NCBI GenBank assembly: GCA_030695025.1
Contig: JAUYTX010000073.1
Span: forward strand, 1 to 38,826
Reading direction: 5' to 3'
DNA length: 38,826 nucleotides
Source of the DNA: Bacteroidales bacterium
Lineage (GTDB): Bacteria; Bacteroidota; Bacteroidia; Bacteroidales; UBA932
Shown here: one piece after another, positions 1-7,582 of the stretch
Position numbering within the stretch: position 1 is the stretch's first letter
Layout of the letters: each line of letters starts with the position of its first letter
The notes under the pieces: model-generated
The model's input: the letters and a program-made list of their open reading frames with translations, nothing else
Told to the model about the DNA's origin: nothing
The model's database searches: none
Program-made: the position numbers and the translations under genes

Positions 1-1
1 A

Positions 2-127
2 TACACATTTACTCAAACTTTAGGTCTGACCTTGTTTGAAAAAACCGATATCAAAGAACTATTTAGTGGCAATATTAACTTAACAAACCTGTCCGATTAC
101 CCAATCCTGCCACTATGGGAAAATTAA
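2..127 (+). mobile_element. IS4-family-like transposase, C-terminal end (partial)
   Basis: This is an open frame entering from the left edge, with 41 codons before a TAA stop. It encodes the last residues of a protein whose start is outside the window. The segment YTFTQTLGLTLFEKTDIKEL resembles the C-terminal end I remember for IS4-family transposases of Bacteroidota, which read roughly YTxLQxLSVTLFEK followed by a short hydrophilic tail. The catalytic DDE residues would lie upstream and cannot be checked. A sequence that could be the right terminal inverted repeat follows directly after the stop, which supports the reading. It could instead be the tail of an unrelated host gene, since only 41 residues are visible. 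Confidence 0.6.
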
Positions 128-145
128 ACCGGACAGTAGTGTAAT
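128..145 (+). repeat. Candidate right terminal inverted repeat of the IS
   Basis: The sequence CCGGACAGTAGTG begins within two bases of the transposase stop codon. That is where the right end of an IS4-type element is expected. The left end and target duplication lie outside the window, so the repeat cannot be paired and its exact limit is a guess. Confidence 0.35.
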
Positions 146-159
146 TGAATAATAATTTA

Positions 160-167
160 TACCTTTG
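160..167 (+). promoter_or_regulatory. -7 promoter element (TACCTTTG) for the mannosyltransferase operon
   Basis: TACCTTTG matches the Bacteroidota -7 consensus TAnnTTTG exactly. A transcript starting about 7 bases downstream would have a leader of roughly 18 bases before the ATG at 192. No TTTG -33 element is visible at the usual 17-20 base spacing; that position falls at the end of the putative IS. Confidence 0.5.
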
Positions 168-191
168 GCGTCAAATTTAGAACAGCTTCAG

Positions 192-917
192 ATGAACTCC
201 GACAAACTCGTCATTATTCCCACGTACAACGAAAAAGAGAATATCGAGAAGATTATTAAAGCAATTTTTTCTCTTGAAGAGACTTTCAATATACTAATAA
301 TTGATGATGGCTCACCTGATGGAACTGCTGCAATCGTTAAGAAGCTACAGACTCAATTTCCTGACTCTCTGTTTTTAATTGAGAGAGCGGGAAAACAAGG
401 CTTGGGTTCAGCTTATATTGCAGGTTTTAAGTATTCAATAGAGAAGGGTTACAGTTATACTTTTGAGATGGATGCTGATTTTTCTCACAACCCAACCGAT
501 CTGATAAAGCTGTACAATGCGTGTAAAAAGGATGCCGATCTGGCAATCGGTTCAAGATATTGCAATGGTGTAAGTGTAATCAACTGGCCAATAGGCAGAG
601 TTGTAATGTCTTATTTTGCATCAAGTTATGTAAGAGCTGTTCTTGGAATGAAAATCTATGACACAACAGCCGGGTTCAAATGTTACAGAAGAAGTTTGCT
701 GGAAGCTATCGATCTTGAAAAAGTTAAGATGCGTGGTTATGGCTTTCAAATAGAGATGAAATACACTTCCCATATACTTGGTTACAAAATTAAAGAGGTT
801 CCAATTATTTTCGTTGACAGAACCGAAGGAACATCAAAAATGAGCAGCGGAATTTTCGGAGAGGCTTTTTGGGGAGTAATAAAGATGAAGTTCAGGCGTA
901 TTAAACCAAAAAAATAG
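192..917 (+). CDS. Polyprenol monophosphomannose synthase (GT2 glycosyltransferase)
   Basis: This is a 241-residue GT-A fold glycosyltransferase of family GT2, of the dolichol/polyprenol-phosphate mannose synthase type. It would transfer a hexose, probably mannose from GDP-mannose, to a polyprenyl phosphate at the inner membrane face. The N-terminal LVIIPTYNEKENI, the IDDGSPDGT nucleotide-binding segment (about residues 37-45) and the metal-binding D-A-D (94-96) are all visible. The later GFKCYRR and GYGFQIE segments are also typical. There is no C-terminal GtrA-like membrane domain, so it is the soluble single-domain type. I chose the ATG at 192 over the upstream TTG at 165, because that TTG lies inside a perfect -7 element and family members normally begin just before this LVIIPTYNE segment. 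pyrC follows after 5 bases, suggesting one transcript. The true sugar and acceptor cannot be read from sequence. Confidence 0.88.
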   Translation: MNSDKLVIIPTYNEKENIEKIIKAIFSLEETFNILIIDDGSPDGTAAIVKKLQTQFPDSLFLIERAGKQGLGSAYIAGFKYSIEKGYSYTFEMDADFSHNPTDLIKLYNACKKDADLAIGSRYCNGVSVINWPIGRVVMSYFASSYVRAVLGMKIYDTTAGFKCYRRSLLEAIDLEKVKMRGYGFQIEMKYTSHILGYKIKEVPIIFVDRTEGTSKMSSGIFGEAFWGVIKMKFRRIKPKK

Positions 918-922
918 GGAGT

Positions 923-2266
923 ATGAGTCTGCTTATCAAAAATGGTACATTAATAAATGAAGGAATCTCATTTATAGGTAGTATATTTATTGAAAATGAA
1001 TTAATTACCGATATTTATAGCGAGTCTGATAAACTACCATCCGCAGATGTTGTTATTGAAGCAAAGGGAATGATTGTAATTCCCGGAGTAATTGACGATC
1101 AGGTCCATTTTCGTGAACCCGGTAATACACACAAGGCGGATATCTCAAGTGAAAGTGCTGCAGCAGTTTTGGGAGGGGTAACATCATATATGGATATGCC
1201 TAACAACAACCCGCCTGCAACCACCCTTGCCTCAATTGAAGCTAAAAACTGTATTGCAGAGAAAAACTCCTTTGCCAATTACTCGTTTTATCTTGGTGCA
1301 ACAAATAACAACATTGACGAAATATTGAAAGCCGATCCGGGTGAAACTTGTGGATTAAAGGTTTTTATGGGTTCATCAACCGGGAATATGCTTGTAGACG
1401 ACTCACAATCATTAAAAGATATTTTTGCCAAAACCAAACTATTGATTGCAACTCATTGTGAATACGAACCAATTATAAAGGCCAATCTGGCTGAAGCAAT
1501 CTTAAAATACGGAGAGGATAATATTCCATTCAGTGCACATCCAGTAATCAGATCAAGAGAGGCTTGTATCGAATCTACAAAAAGGGCAATAGAGCTTGCA
1601 ATAAAGTACAATACGAGGCTCCATGTTTTACATATCAGTACAGCTGAAGAGATTGAACTTATTAAAGAGGCAAAAAAGCATAATCCCGGTATAACCGGTG
1701 AAGTTTGTGTGCATTACATGCTCTTTGATAGTCGTGATTATGAAAAATATGGCAGCAAAATAAAATGCAATCCATCTATAAAGGAGGCTGCAGATAGAGA
1801 AGCAATAATAAAAGCTGTTAAAGAGGGGGTAATTAAGGTTGTAGCTACAGATCATGCACCTCACACTATTGAGGAGAAGATTGGAAACTATATGAAGACT
1901 CCTTCAGGACTACCTTTGGTACAGCATAGTCTTCAGATTATGTGGAATTTACATACAGAAGGAGTATTTACTGCCGAAGAGGTTGTTGACAGAATGTGTC
2001 ACTCACCGGCTTTGAATTTTAAAATATCAAAGAGGGGATTTCTAAGAGAGGGGTTTTATGCTGATATTGTTGTTTTAAATCCTAATAAAAAAGACTCTTA
2101 CAGCGTTGACAATCCGGCTTATAAGTGTGGATGGTCTCCATTAACAGACATCAATTTAAATTCTACAATCGTACACACATTTGTAAATGGAGAGCATGTT
2201 GTAGATAGTGGTAAATTAACAGGAATAAAAGCGGGGAAAAAATTAAAGTTTGAATATGGCAAATAA
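923..2266 (+). CDS. pyrC: Dihydroorotase
   Basis: This 447-residue amidohydrolase catalyses reversible cyclisation of N-carbamoyl-aspartate to dihydroorotate in pyrimidine synthesis. Visible active-site elements are VHFREPG (His62, Arg64), GLKVFMGSSTG with Lys146, THCE (His178), LHVLHIST (His234 and His237) and TDHAPHT with the catalytic Asp310. The first His of the usual HxH metal motif is Gln60 here (D-D-Q-V-H). I recall this as common in Bacteroidota homologues, so it need not mean loss of function. The length is normal for the family. It lies 5 bases after the mannosyltransferase gene and overlaps the start of the downstream transporter gene by 11 bases, so the three are probably co-transcribed. 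Confidence 0.93.
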   Translation: MSLLIKNGTLINEGISFIGSIFIENELITDIYSESDKLPSADVVIEAKGMIVIPGVIDDQVHFREPGNTHKADISSESAAAVLGGVTSYMDMPNNNPPATTLASIEAKNCIAEKNSFANYSFYLGATNNNIDEILKADPGETCGLKVFMGSSTGNMLVDDSQSLKDIFAKTKLLIATHCEYEPIIKANLAEAILKYGEDNIPFSAHPVIRSREACIESTKRAIELAIKYNTRLHVLHISTAEEIELIKEAKKHNPGITGEVCVHYMLFDSRDYEKYGSKIKCNPSIKEAADREAIIKAVKEGVIKVVATDHAPHTIEEKIGNYMKTPSGLPLVQHSLQIMWNLHTEGVFTAEEVVDRMCHSPALNFKISKRGFLREGFYADIVVLNPNKKDSYSVDNPAYKCGWSPLTDINLNSTIVHTFVNGEHVVDSGKLTGIKAGKKLKFEYGK

Positions 2267-3158
2267 TAAGGCGGTTGTTTACATCTCGGTAATAACCGCG
2301 GTTGTTTTTTGGGGATTCTCGTTTATCTGGACAAACTCACTACTATTACAAAATTTTCCTGTTTACTCACTGGTCTTTTTCAGGATGACCTTTGCCGCAA
2401 TAATAATTACGGCAATTTCCTATTTTGCAGGTAAAATTGAAAAGGTCGCAAAGAGAGACCGAAAGTGGTTTCTATTGCTTGTTTTGCTTGAACCATTCAT
2501 CTATTTTATTGGAGAGACATTCGGACTGAAGATTGTTAACTCCCCTACTCTTGGTTCAATAATAATATCTACAATACCAATTTTTGCTCTCATTGCTGGT
2601 ATGTCATTTCTAAAAGAGAGAATCACCCCAATTAATGTGTTTGGGATATTAATTACATTGCCAGGGATACTTCTCGTAGTGTTTGAAAAGGGGAATATTG
2701 ACGTCTCTCACTATTCCGGAATCATTCTTCTTTTTATTGCTGTTTTTGCAGCCGTTGGTTACTCAATGGTAGTCAAAAAACTTGCAGGAAGCTATAACAG
2801 CTATACCATTGTTACCTATCAACATCTCTTAGGCGCACTCTATTTTTTGCCAATGTTTCTAATTTACGACTATAAGGAATTTAGTTTCAGCTCATTGACT
2901 ATTGATGTAATTAAGCCATTACTATACCTTGCGGTTTTGTGTTCGTCACTGGCTTTCATATTATTCATCAATTCTATCAAGGCATTGGGGATCGCAAGAG
3001 CCAATACATTCACTACGCTTGTACCGGTGGTTTCAGCGTTTGGAGCATATGCAATGGGTCATGAGATGATGAGCTTAAGAAAGATCATAGGTATAGTTAT
3101 TGTCGTAGCAGGAGTAATTATTGCCCAGAGACAGAAGAGGTCACTCCCCGTAAAGTAA
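2256..3158 (+). CDS. EamA-family (drug/metabolite transporter superfamily) permease
   Basis: This is a 300-residue integral membrane protein with about ten hydrophobic helices and two EamA repeats, the family layout for small-metabolite exporters and importers. The first repeat opens with TAVVFWGFSFIWT, and the second contains AYAMGHEMMSLRKIIG near the C terminus. The substrate cannot be predicted. The ATG at 2256 is preferred over the TTG at 2250; it gives an 11-base overlap with pyrC and suggests translational coupling. Its last 41 bases overlap the 3' end of the convergent tex gene, so there is no room for a conventional terminator between them. Confidence 0.82.
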   Translation: MANNKAVVYISVITAVVFWGFSFIWTNSLLLQNFPVYSLVFFRMTFAAIIITAISYFAGKIEKVAKRDRKWFLLLVLLEPFIYFIGETFGLKIVNSPTLGSIIISTIPIFALIAGMSFLKERITPINVFGILITLPGILLVVFEKGNIDVSHYSGIILLFIAVFAAVGYSMVVKKLAGSYNSYTIVTYQHLLGALYFLPMFLIYDYKEFSFSSLTIDVIKPLLYLAVLCSSLAFILFINSIKALGIARANTFTTLVPVVSAFGAYAMGHEMMSLRKIIGIVIVVAGVIIAQRQKRSLPVK

Positions 3159-5286
3159 GCTGAATTCTTCCTCGTTTAAAATCAACATCCAGCACCTTAA
3201 CAGTTAAATACTGTTGCAATTTCACTACATCTGAGGGATTTGACACAAATTTATCAGCCAGCTGAGATATGTGTATCAGACCATCCTGCTTAATCCCGAT
3301 ATCGACAAATACTCCAAAATTTGTTATGTTAGTAACAATCCCAGGAAGAACCATTCCAATTTTAAGGTCGTCAATAGAGTGAACATCAGAAGAGAACTCC
3401 ATCACTTTTGCAACCCTTCTCGGATCTCTGCCCGGCTTTTTCAACTCCTCCATAATATCGGTAAGGGTAGGTATCCCTGCATCATCTGAAACATATCTTT
3501 TAATATCTATCAGTGACCGGCATTTTTCATCCTTTATTAAATCATCAACACTTTTGCTGATATCTTTTGCCATTCTTGTAACCAAGCCATATCGCTCCGG
3601 GTGAACTGCGGTATTGTCCAAAGGATTATCAGAATCGGGAATTCTAAGAAAGCCGGCACTCTGTTCAAAAGCTTTGCTCCCCAACCTTTTTACCTTGGTA
3701 AGTTCTGTTCTCGTTTTAAATGGGCCGTTGACAGTGCGGTGCTCTACAATATTCTGCGCTATTGCCGGTCCGATTCCTGACACATAGCTTAAAAGGTGTT
3801 TGCTGGCGGTATTTAGGTTAACTCCCACTTTATTAACACAGCTAACCACAGTGTTATCAAGCATCTCCTTTAGCAGCCCCTGGTCAATGTCGTGCTGATA
3901 TTGACCGACTCCCAAAGATTTAGGGTCAATTTTAACAAGTTCTGCAAGCGGGTCCATAACCCTTCTTCCAATTGAGACTGCTCCTCTTACGGTTACATCA
4001 TAGTTTGGAAACTCCTCACGAGCGACAGGAGATGCTGAATAGATTGACGCACCGTCTTCGCTTACTGAAAAGATCTGTAACCCTGCAGGCATGGGTATCT
4101 TTTTGATAAATGCCTCTGTCTCTCTGCTTGCTGTTCCATCACCAATGGCAATTATCTCAATTTTATATGACTCAACAAGATTCGATATTTTTTTAATAGC
4201 CTGAATCTTTTCATTTACTGGTGGGTGAGGATAAATAGTATCATTGTGCAACAACTCTCCCTGTGAGTCAAGACAAACAACCTTACAACCGGTTCTGAAT
4301 CCGGGGTCTATTGCAAGTACTCTTTTTTGCCCAACAGGTGCAGCCAAAAGCAGTGCAGTGAGATTTTCTCCGAAAACCTTGACAGCTTCTAAATCTGCTC
4401 TCTCCTTAGCTATTCTTAATACCTCGTTTTCGATAGATGGATGAAGAAGCCTTTTGTAGGAATCTTCCAATGCAATGTCTATTTGCTCCCTGCAACTTTT
4501 TGAAAAAAGATCCTTTTTTACGAAAACCACTCTTTTTAGTTCATTCAAAGAGTATTCGCTCTCGACATCAAGTTTTACACTTAAGTGACCCTCCTTTTCT
4601 CCGCGAAGTAACGCAAGAACTCTGTGTGATGGCATATTAGCTATTGATCCGCTAAAGTCAAAGTAATTTCTGAATTTGCTGGATTCCTCAGTTTCTGCCT
4701 CCAATCCTCTTTGCTGCTTGGATACAACTTTAGCATGTCTTAAGTATTGTCTTCTTAATGATTCCCTTACCGCAGGTATTTCACTAATATTCTCGGCAAT
4801 AATATCCCTAGCTCCCTGTAACGCCTCTTCAATATCAGAAACCTCCTGCCCAACATACTCTTGTGCTGCTCTGCTGCAATCCTGAACTGACATCTCTGTG
4901 ATTGCTATAGCTAAAGGTTCAAGTCCTTTCGCTCTTGCAATACTTGCCTTCGTGCGCCTCTTTGGTTTAAAAGGAAGATAAATATCTTCCAGCTTATTAG
5001 TGTCGATGCAACTCTCAATCTCTTGTTTAAGAGAATCAGTTAGTTTTTCCTGCTCTGCTATGCTTTTAAGAATTGCTGCTTTTCTCTTGTCAAGTTCCTC
5101 AAACCTTGTGTGTAAGTGTTTAATTTCAGTGATTTGCACCTCATCCAGACCACCTGTTCTCTCTTTACGATATCTTGAAACAAAAGGTATGGTTGCACCC
5201 TCTTCAAAAAGGGCAATACAATGTTCAACCTGCCATTCGGCAACAGATAGCTGCCTGCTAATAAATTCAATATAATTTCTAGTCAT
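3118..5286 (-). CDS. tex: Tex-family S1 RNA-binding transcription accessory protein
   Basis: This 722-residue protein has the Tex layout: an N-terminal helical/HTH region (with GATIPFVSRYRKE), a YqgF-like RNase H fold (VLAIDPGFRTGCKV, roughly residue 325 on), helix-hairpin-helix repeats (VGVNLNTASKHLLSYVSGIG) and a C-terminal S1 domain (GIVTNITNFGVFVDIGIKQD, roughly residues 635-710). Tex binds nucleic acid and is linked to transcription fidelity and stress tolerance in other bacteria. The start at 5286 gives the usual Tex N terminus; an upstream in-frame ATG at 5343 would add 19 residues lying inside clc. With this start, ATG and the clc stop overlap in ATGACTAG, indicating translational coupling. 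The 3' end overlaps the convergent transporter gene. Confidence 0.93.
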   Translation of the reverse strand: MTRNYIEFISRQLSVAEWQVEHCIALFEEGATIPFVSRYRKERTGGLDEVQITEIKHLHTRFEELDKRKAAILKSIAEQEKLTDSLKQEIESCIDTNKLEDIYLPFKPKRRTKASIARAKGLEPLAIAITEMSVQDCSRAAQEYVGQEVSDIEEALQGARDIIAENISEIPAVRESLRRQYLRHAKVVSKQQRGLEAETEESSKFRNYFDFSGSIANMPSHRVLALLRGEKEGHLSVKLDVESEYSLNELKRVVFVKKDLFSKSCREQIDIALEDSYKRLLHPSIENEVLRIAKERADLEAVKVFGENLTALLLAAPVGQKRVLAIDPGFRTGCKVVCLDSQGELLHNDTIYPHPPVNEKIQAIKKISNLVESYKIEIIAIGDGTASRETEAFIKKIPMPAGLQIFSVSEDGASIYSASPVAREEFPNYDVTVRGAVSIGRRVMDPLAELVKIDPKSLGVGQYQHDIDQGLLKEMLDNTVVSCVNKVGVNLNTASKHLLSYVSGIGPAIAQNIVEHRTVNGPFKTRTELTKVKRLGSKAFEQSAGFLRIPDSDNPLDNTAVHPERYGLVTRMAKDISKSVDDLIKDEKCRSLIDIKRYVSDDAGIPTLTDIMEELKKPGRDPRRVAKVMEFSSDVHSIDDLKIGMVLPGIVTNITNFGVFVDIGIKQDGLIHISQLADKFVSNPSDVVKLQQYLTVKVLDVDFKRGRIQLTLRGVTSSVSGQ

Positions 5287-7054
5287 GGGATACTTGTTGT
5301 AATTGATCTCTGTATGCAGAGAATATTTTTGATTTTGAGACAAATCCTATATACTTCCCTTGTTTGTCAGTTACCGGCAAATTCCAGGCAGATGTTATTT
5401 CAAACTTCTTCATAACATTCTCCATTTTATCGTCATTAAAAACAACGCCGGGGGGCTCTTTCATTAGTTTCTCAACGTAGGTATTTTCGTAAATGTCCTT
5501 GTTAAACATTATCTCGCGGATATCATCCAGAAGAATAATTCCTTTTAATTTCCCGGAATCATCTATCACAGGAAAAATATTTCTTTTGGAGTGTGCAATA
5601 ATTTTAATCAGATCCGACAATTTGTCCTCAGGTTTAACTCCACTAAAATCACTCTCTACAAGTTCAGATGTTTTTAAAAGAGTTAAAACAGCTTTATCAC
5701 TGTCATGTGTGAGAAGGTCGCCCTCTTTGGCAATCCTTTTAGTATAAATTGAATAGGGCTCAAAAGCTCTGATGGTTGCGTATGAGACAACGGAGGTAAT
5801 AATCAGTGGCATAAGAAGAACATAACCGCCTGTAATCTCTGCAATAAGAAAAATTGCTGTTAAAGGTGCCTGCATAACACCAGCCATAAGGCCTGCCATC
5901 CCTACAAGGGCAAAGTTAGATTCGGGGATTACAAACAACCCGCTTAGATTTATTACCCTGCTTACAACAAACCCTGTTACTCCTCCGATAAAAAGTGTAG
6001 GTCCAAAGGTCCCTCCTACACCTCCTCCGGCATTTGTAAATGACATAGCAAAAACCTTAAAAAAAATTATCGCCCCAAAGAAAGCAGGTACAAACCACTT
6101 ATTTGAAAAGAGATCCCCAAATATATTAGGACCCACGGCACTTAGGGCATCTTTGTTTAAAAGAGCAGTAATTGATGAATAACCTTCACCAAATAACGGG
6201 GGGAAAATAAATATTAGTAAACCTAGCATAAAGGCAGAAATCGCCCACCGCTTGTATGAATTTGATATTCTTTTTATTTGGTCTTCTACCCGAAGAGTTG
6301 TTCTGGTGAAGTAAAGAGATATAAAGCCGCATACAATTCCCAAAACGATATAGAACGGAATATTCCTCATTGCAAACGCCTCAATAGTGTTACTGAAAAC
6401 GACTGCATCTCCCATAAAAAAATATGAAACCGTGGCTGCTGTAACTGGTGACACCAAAAGGGGAATAATTGATGTCATTGAAAGGTTGAAGAGCAGTATT
6501 TCCAGAGTAAACAGAATTCCTGCAAGCGGAGCTTTGAAAATACCCGCCACTGCACCTGCAGCACCACAACCCAGCAATATTGTCATGTTTTTATAGGAGA
6601 GTCCCATCAATCTTGCAATGTTGGAACCAATTGCTGCACCTGTATAAACAATAGGTGCCTCTGCTCCTACAGAACCTCCAAATCCTATTGTGACAGAGCT
6701 TGCAGCCACAGATGACCAGGTATTGTGAGGCTTAATTTTTGACTCATTCCTTGAGATAGAGAGAAGCACCTTTGTTACGCCATGGCCAATGTTGTCTTTA
6801 ATTACGAATTTTACGAAAATCAAGGCAATCAGCATTCCGATACCCGGATAGACTAAATACAAGAGACTCTCTGCCGGTGTATTGAACCATCCTTTAAGTA
6901 ACCATCCGAAGAAATAGATGAGTTTTTTTAACGTAACTGCTGCAACCCCGCTAAGAAGGCCGGTAATAAATGCCAGAACAAGAATAACTCTACTTTCTGT
7001 CATTCCCGAAAGCTTTCCGACAAAGTATCTTAATAGTCTTTGAAAAGAATTCAT
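5279..7054 (-). CDS. ClC-family chloride channel or Cl-/H+ antiporter with C-terminal CBS pair
   Basis: This 591-residue membrane protein belongs to the voltage-gated ClC family. The membrane domain covers about residues 20-435. It contains GGSVGAEAP with the gating glutamate Glu132, and APLAGILFTLE in the helix that carries the second glutamate in antiporters. Two CBS domains follow (about 450-510 and 520-585), which in this family bind nucleotides and regulate transport. The internal proton glutamate position (E203 of the E. coli protein) aligns with Ile186, and the central serine (S107) aligns with His91 (G-H-G-V-T). Channel or antiporter mode is therefore open. It is followed by an 8-base overlap with tex. 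A terminator hairpin for the upstream gene ends only 15 bases before this ATG, so its promoter must be very close, or it depends on read-through. Confidence 0.9.
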   Translation of the reverse strand: MNSFQRLLRYFVGKLSGMTESRVILVLAFITGLLSGVAAVTLKKLIYFFGWLLKGWFNTPAESLLYLVYPGIGMLIALIFVKFVIKDNIGHGVTKVLLSISRNESKIKPHNTWSSVAASSVTIGFGGSVGAEAPIVYTGAAIGSNIARLMGLSYKNMTILLGCGAAGAVAGIFKAPLAGILFTLEILLFNLSMTSIIPLLVSPVTAATVSYFFMGDAVVFSNTIEAFAMRNIPFYIVLGIVCGFISLYFTRTTLRVEDQIKRISNSYKRWAISAFMLGLLIFIFPPLFGEGYSSITALLNKDALSAVGPNIFGDLFSNKWFVPAFFGAIIFFKVFAMSFTNAGGGVGGTFGPTLFIGGVTGFVVSRVINLSGLFVIPESNFALVGMAGLMAGVMQAPLTAIFLIAEITGGYVLLMPLIITSVVSYATIRAFEPYSIYTKRIAKEGDLLTHDSDKAVLTLLKTSELVESDFSGVKPEDKLSDLIKIIAHSKRNIFPVIDDSGKLKGIILLDDIREIMFNKDIYENTYVEKLMKEPPGVVFNDDKMENVMKKFEITSAWNLPVTDKQGKYIGFVSKSKIFSAYRDQLQQVSHD

Positions 7055-7068
7055 TGGTGCGAAAATAC

Positions 7069-7097
7069 AAAAAAAAGCTGAACGAAAGTTCAGCTTT
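7069..7097 (-). terminator. Rho-independent terminator after the acidic small protein gene
   Basis: A perfect 10-base-pair stem, AAAGCTGAAC/GTTCAGCTTT (7074-7083 with 7088-7097), has a GAAA-type tetraloop. On the minus strand it runs into eight T. It lies just past the stop of the gene ending at 7122. Confidence 0.85.
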
Positions 7098-7121
7098 ATA
7101 CTATTGTTTTATATTGAGATG

Positions 7122-7505
7122 CTAGTCATCTGATTCCTCTTCTTCTGAGAATGCGCTTGATGAATCATCTTCCGGAAATTCATCCGGATCACTACCTTCA
7201 TCCTCATTATTGCTTCCGAAAAGACCTCTTTCCAGATCCTCATAATCATCAATTTTCACATCAACTTTAACCAAATAAATTGCATCTGTGACCTCAAGCG
7301 AGATGGCGTAAAAAAAAGACCCATCAGGTTTATCAACCTTAAATACCTCTCCCATGTAGTCGGCATATCCTCTTGGATACTTGTCCTTAAAGGCGGCTAA
7401 AAGCTCGGGGCTCAGATTTGCATAGCTGACAACGGCTCTTCTTTTAGATGAACGGGTCGGTGATGTGGTCTCTTTACCTTTTGTCGTATTACTCTTCTGC
7501 TCCAT
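7122..7505 (-). CDS. Uncharacterised small protein with basic N-terminal and acidic C-terminal tails
   Basis: The predicted protein has 127 residues and I cannot assign a function. Residues 1-24 are rich in Ser/Thr and basic (seven Lys/Arg) and look disordered. A compact core follows (about 25-95), with LSPELLAAFKDKYPRGYADY and then strand-like segments around VDKPDGSFFYAISLEV and AIYLVKVDVKIDDYED. The last 30 residues contain 15 Asp/Glu plus Ser. The core reads like a real folded domain, and I believe similar proteins occur in other Bacteroidota. No signal peptide or membrane segment is visible, so it is probably cytoplasmic. It sits 77 bases after ygiQ and ends at a strong terminator. It may have its own promoter (near-match TATACTTG at 7544-7551, minus strand) or be the last gene of the argS operon. 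Confidence 0.75.
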   Translation of the reverse strand: MEQKSNTTKGKETTSPTRSSKRRAVVSYANLSPELLAAFKDKYPRGYADYMGEVFKVDKPDGSFFYAISLEVTDAIYLVKVDVKIDDYEDLERGLFGSNNEDEGSDPDEFPEDDSSSAFSEEEESDD

Positions 7506-7582
7506 AAATATATTTAGTACATTTCAGTTTTCAAATCGGGCTGCAAGTATAATGCATTTTTTTTAAAATTATCACTCTTTTT

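Noticed and set aside
165-191. TTG start extending the mannosyltransferase by nine residues
   Set aside because: The TTG is part of a perfect -7 promoter element, and the family N terminus begins at the ATG at 192.
5287-5343. 19-residue N-terminal extension of Tex
   Set aside because: It lies inside clc, while the ATG at 5286 gives the usual Tex N terminus and a coupled ATGACTAG overlap.
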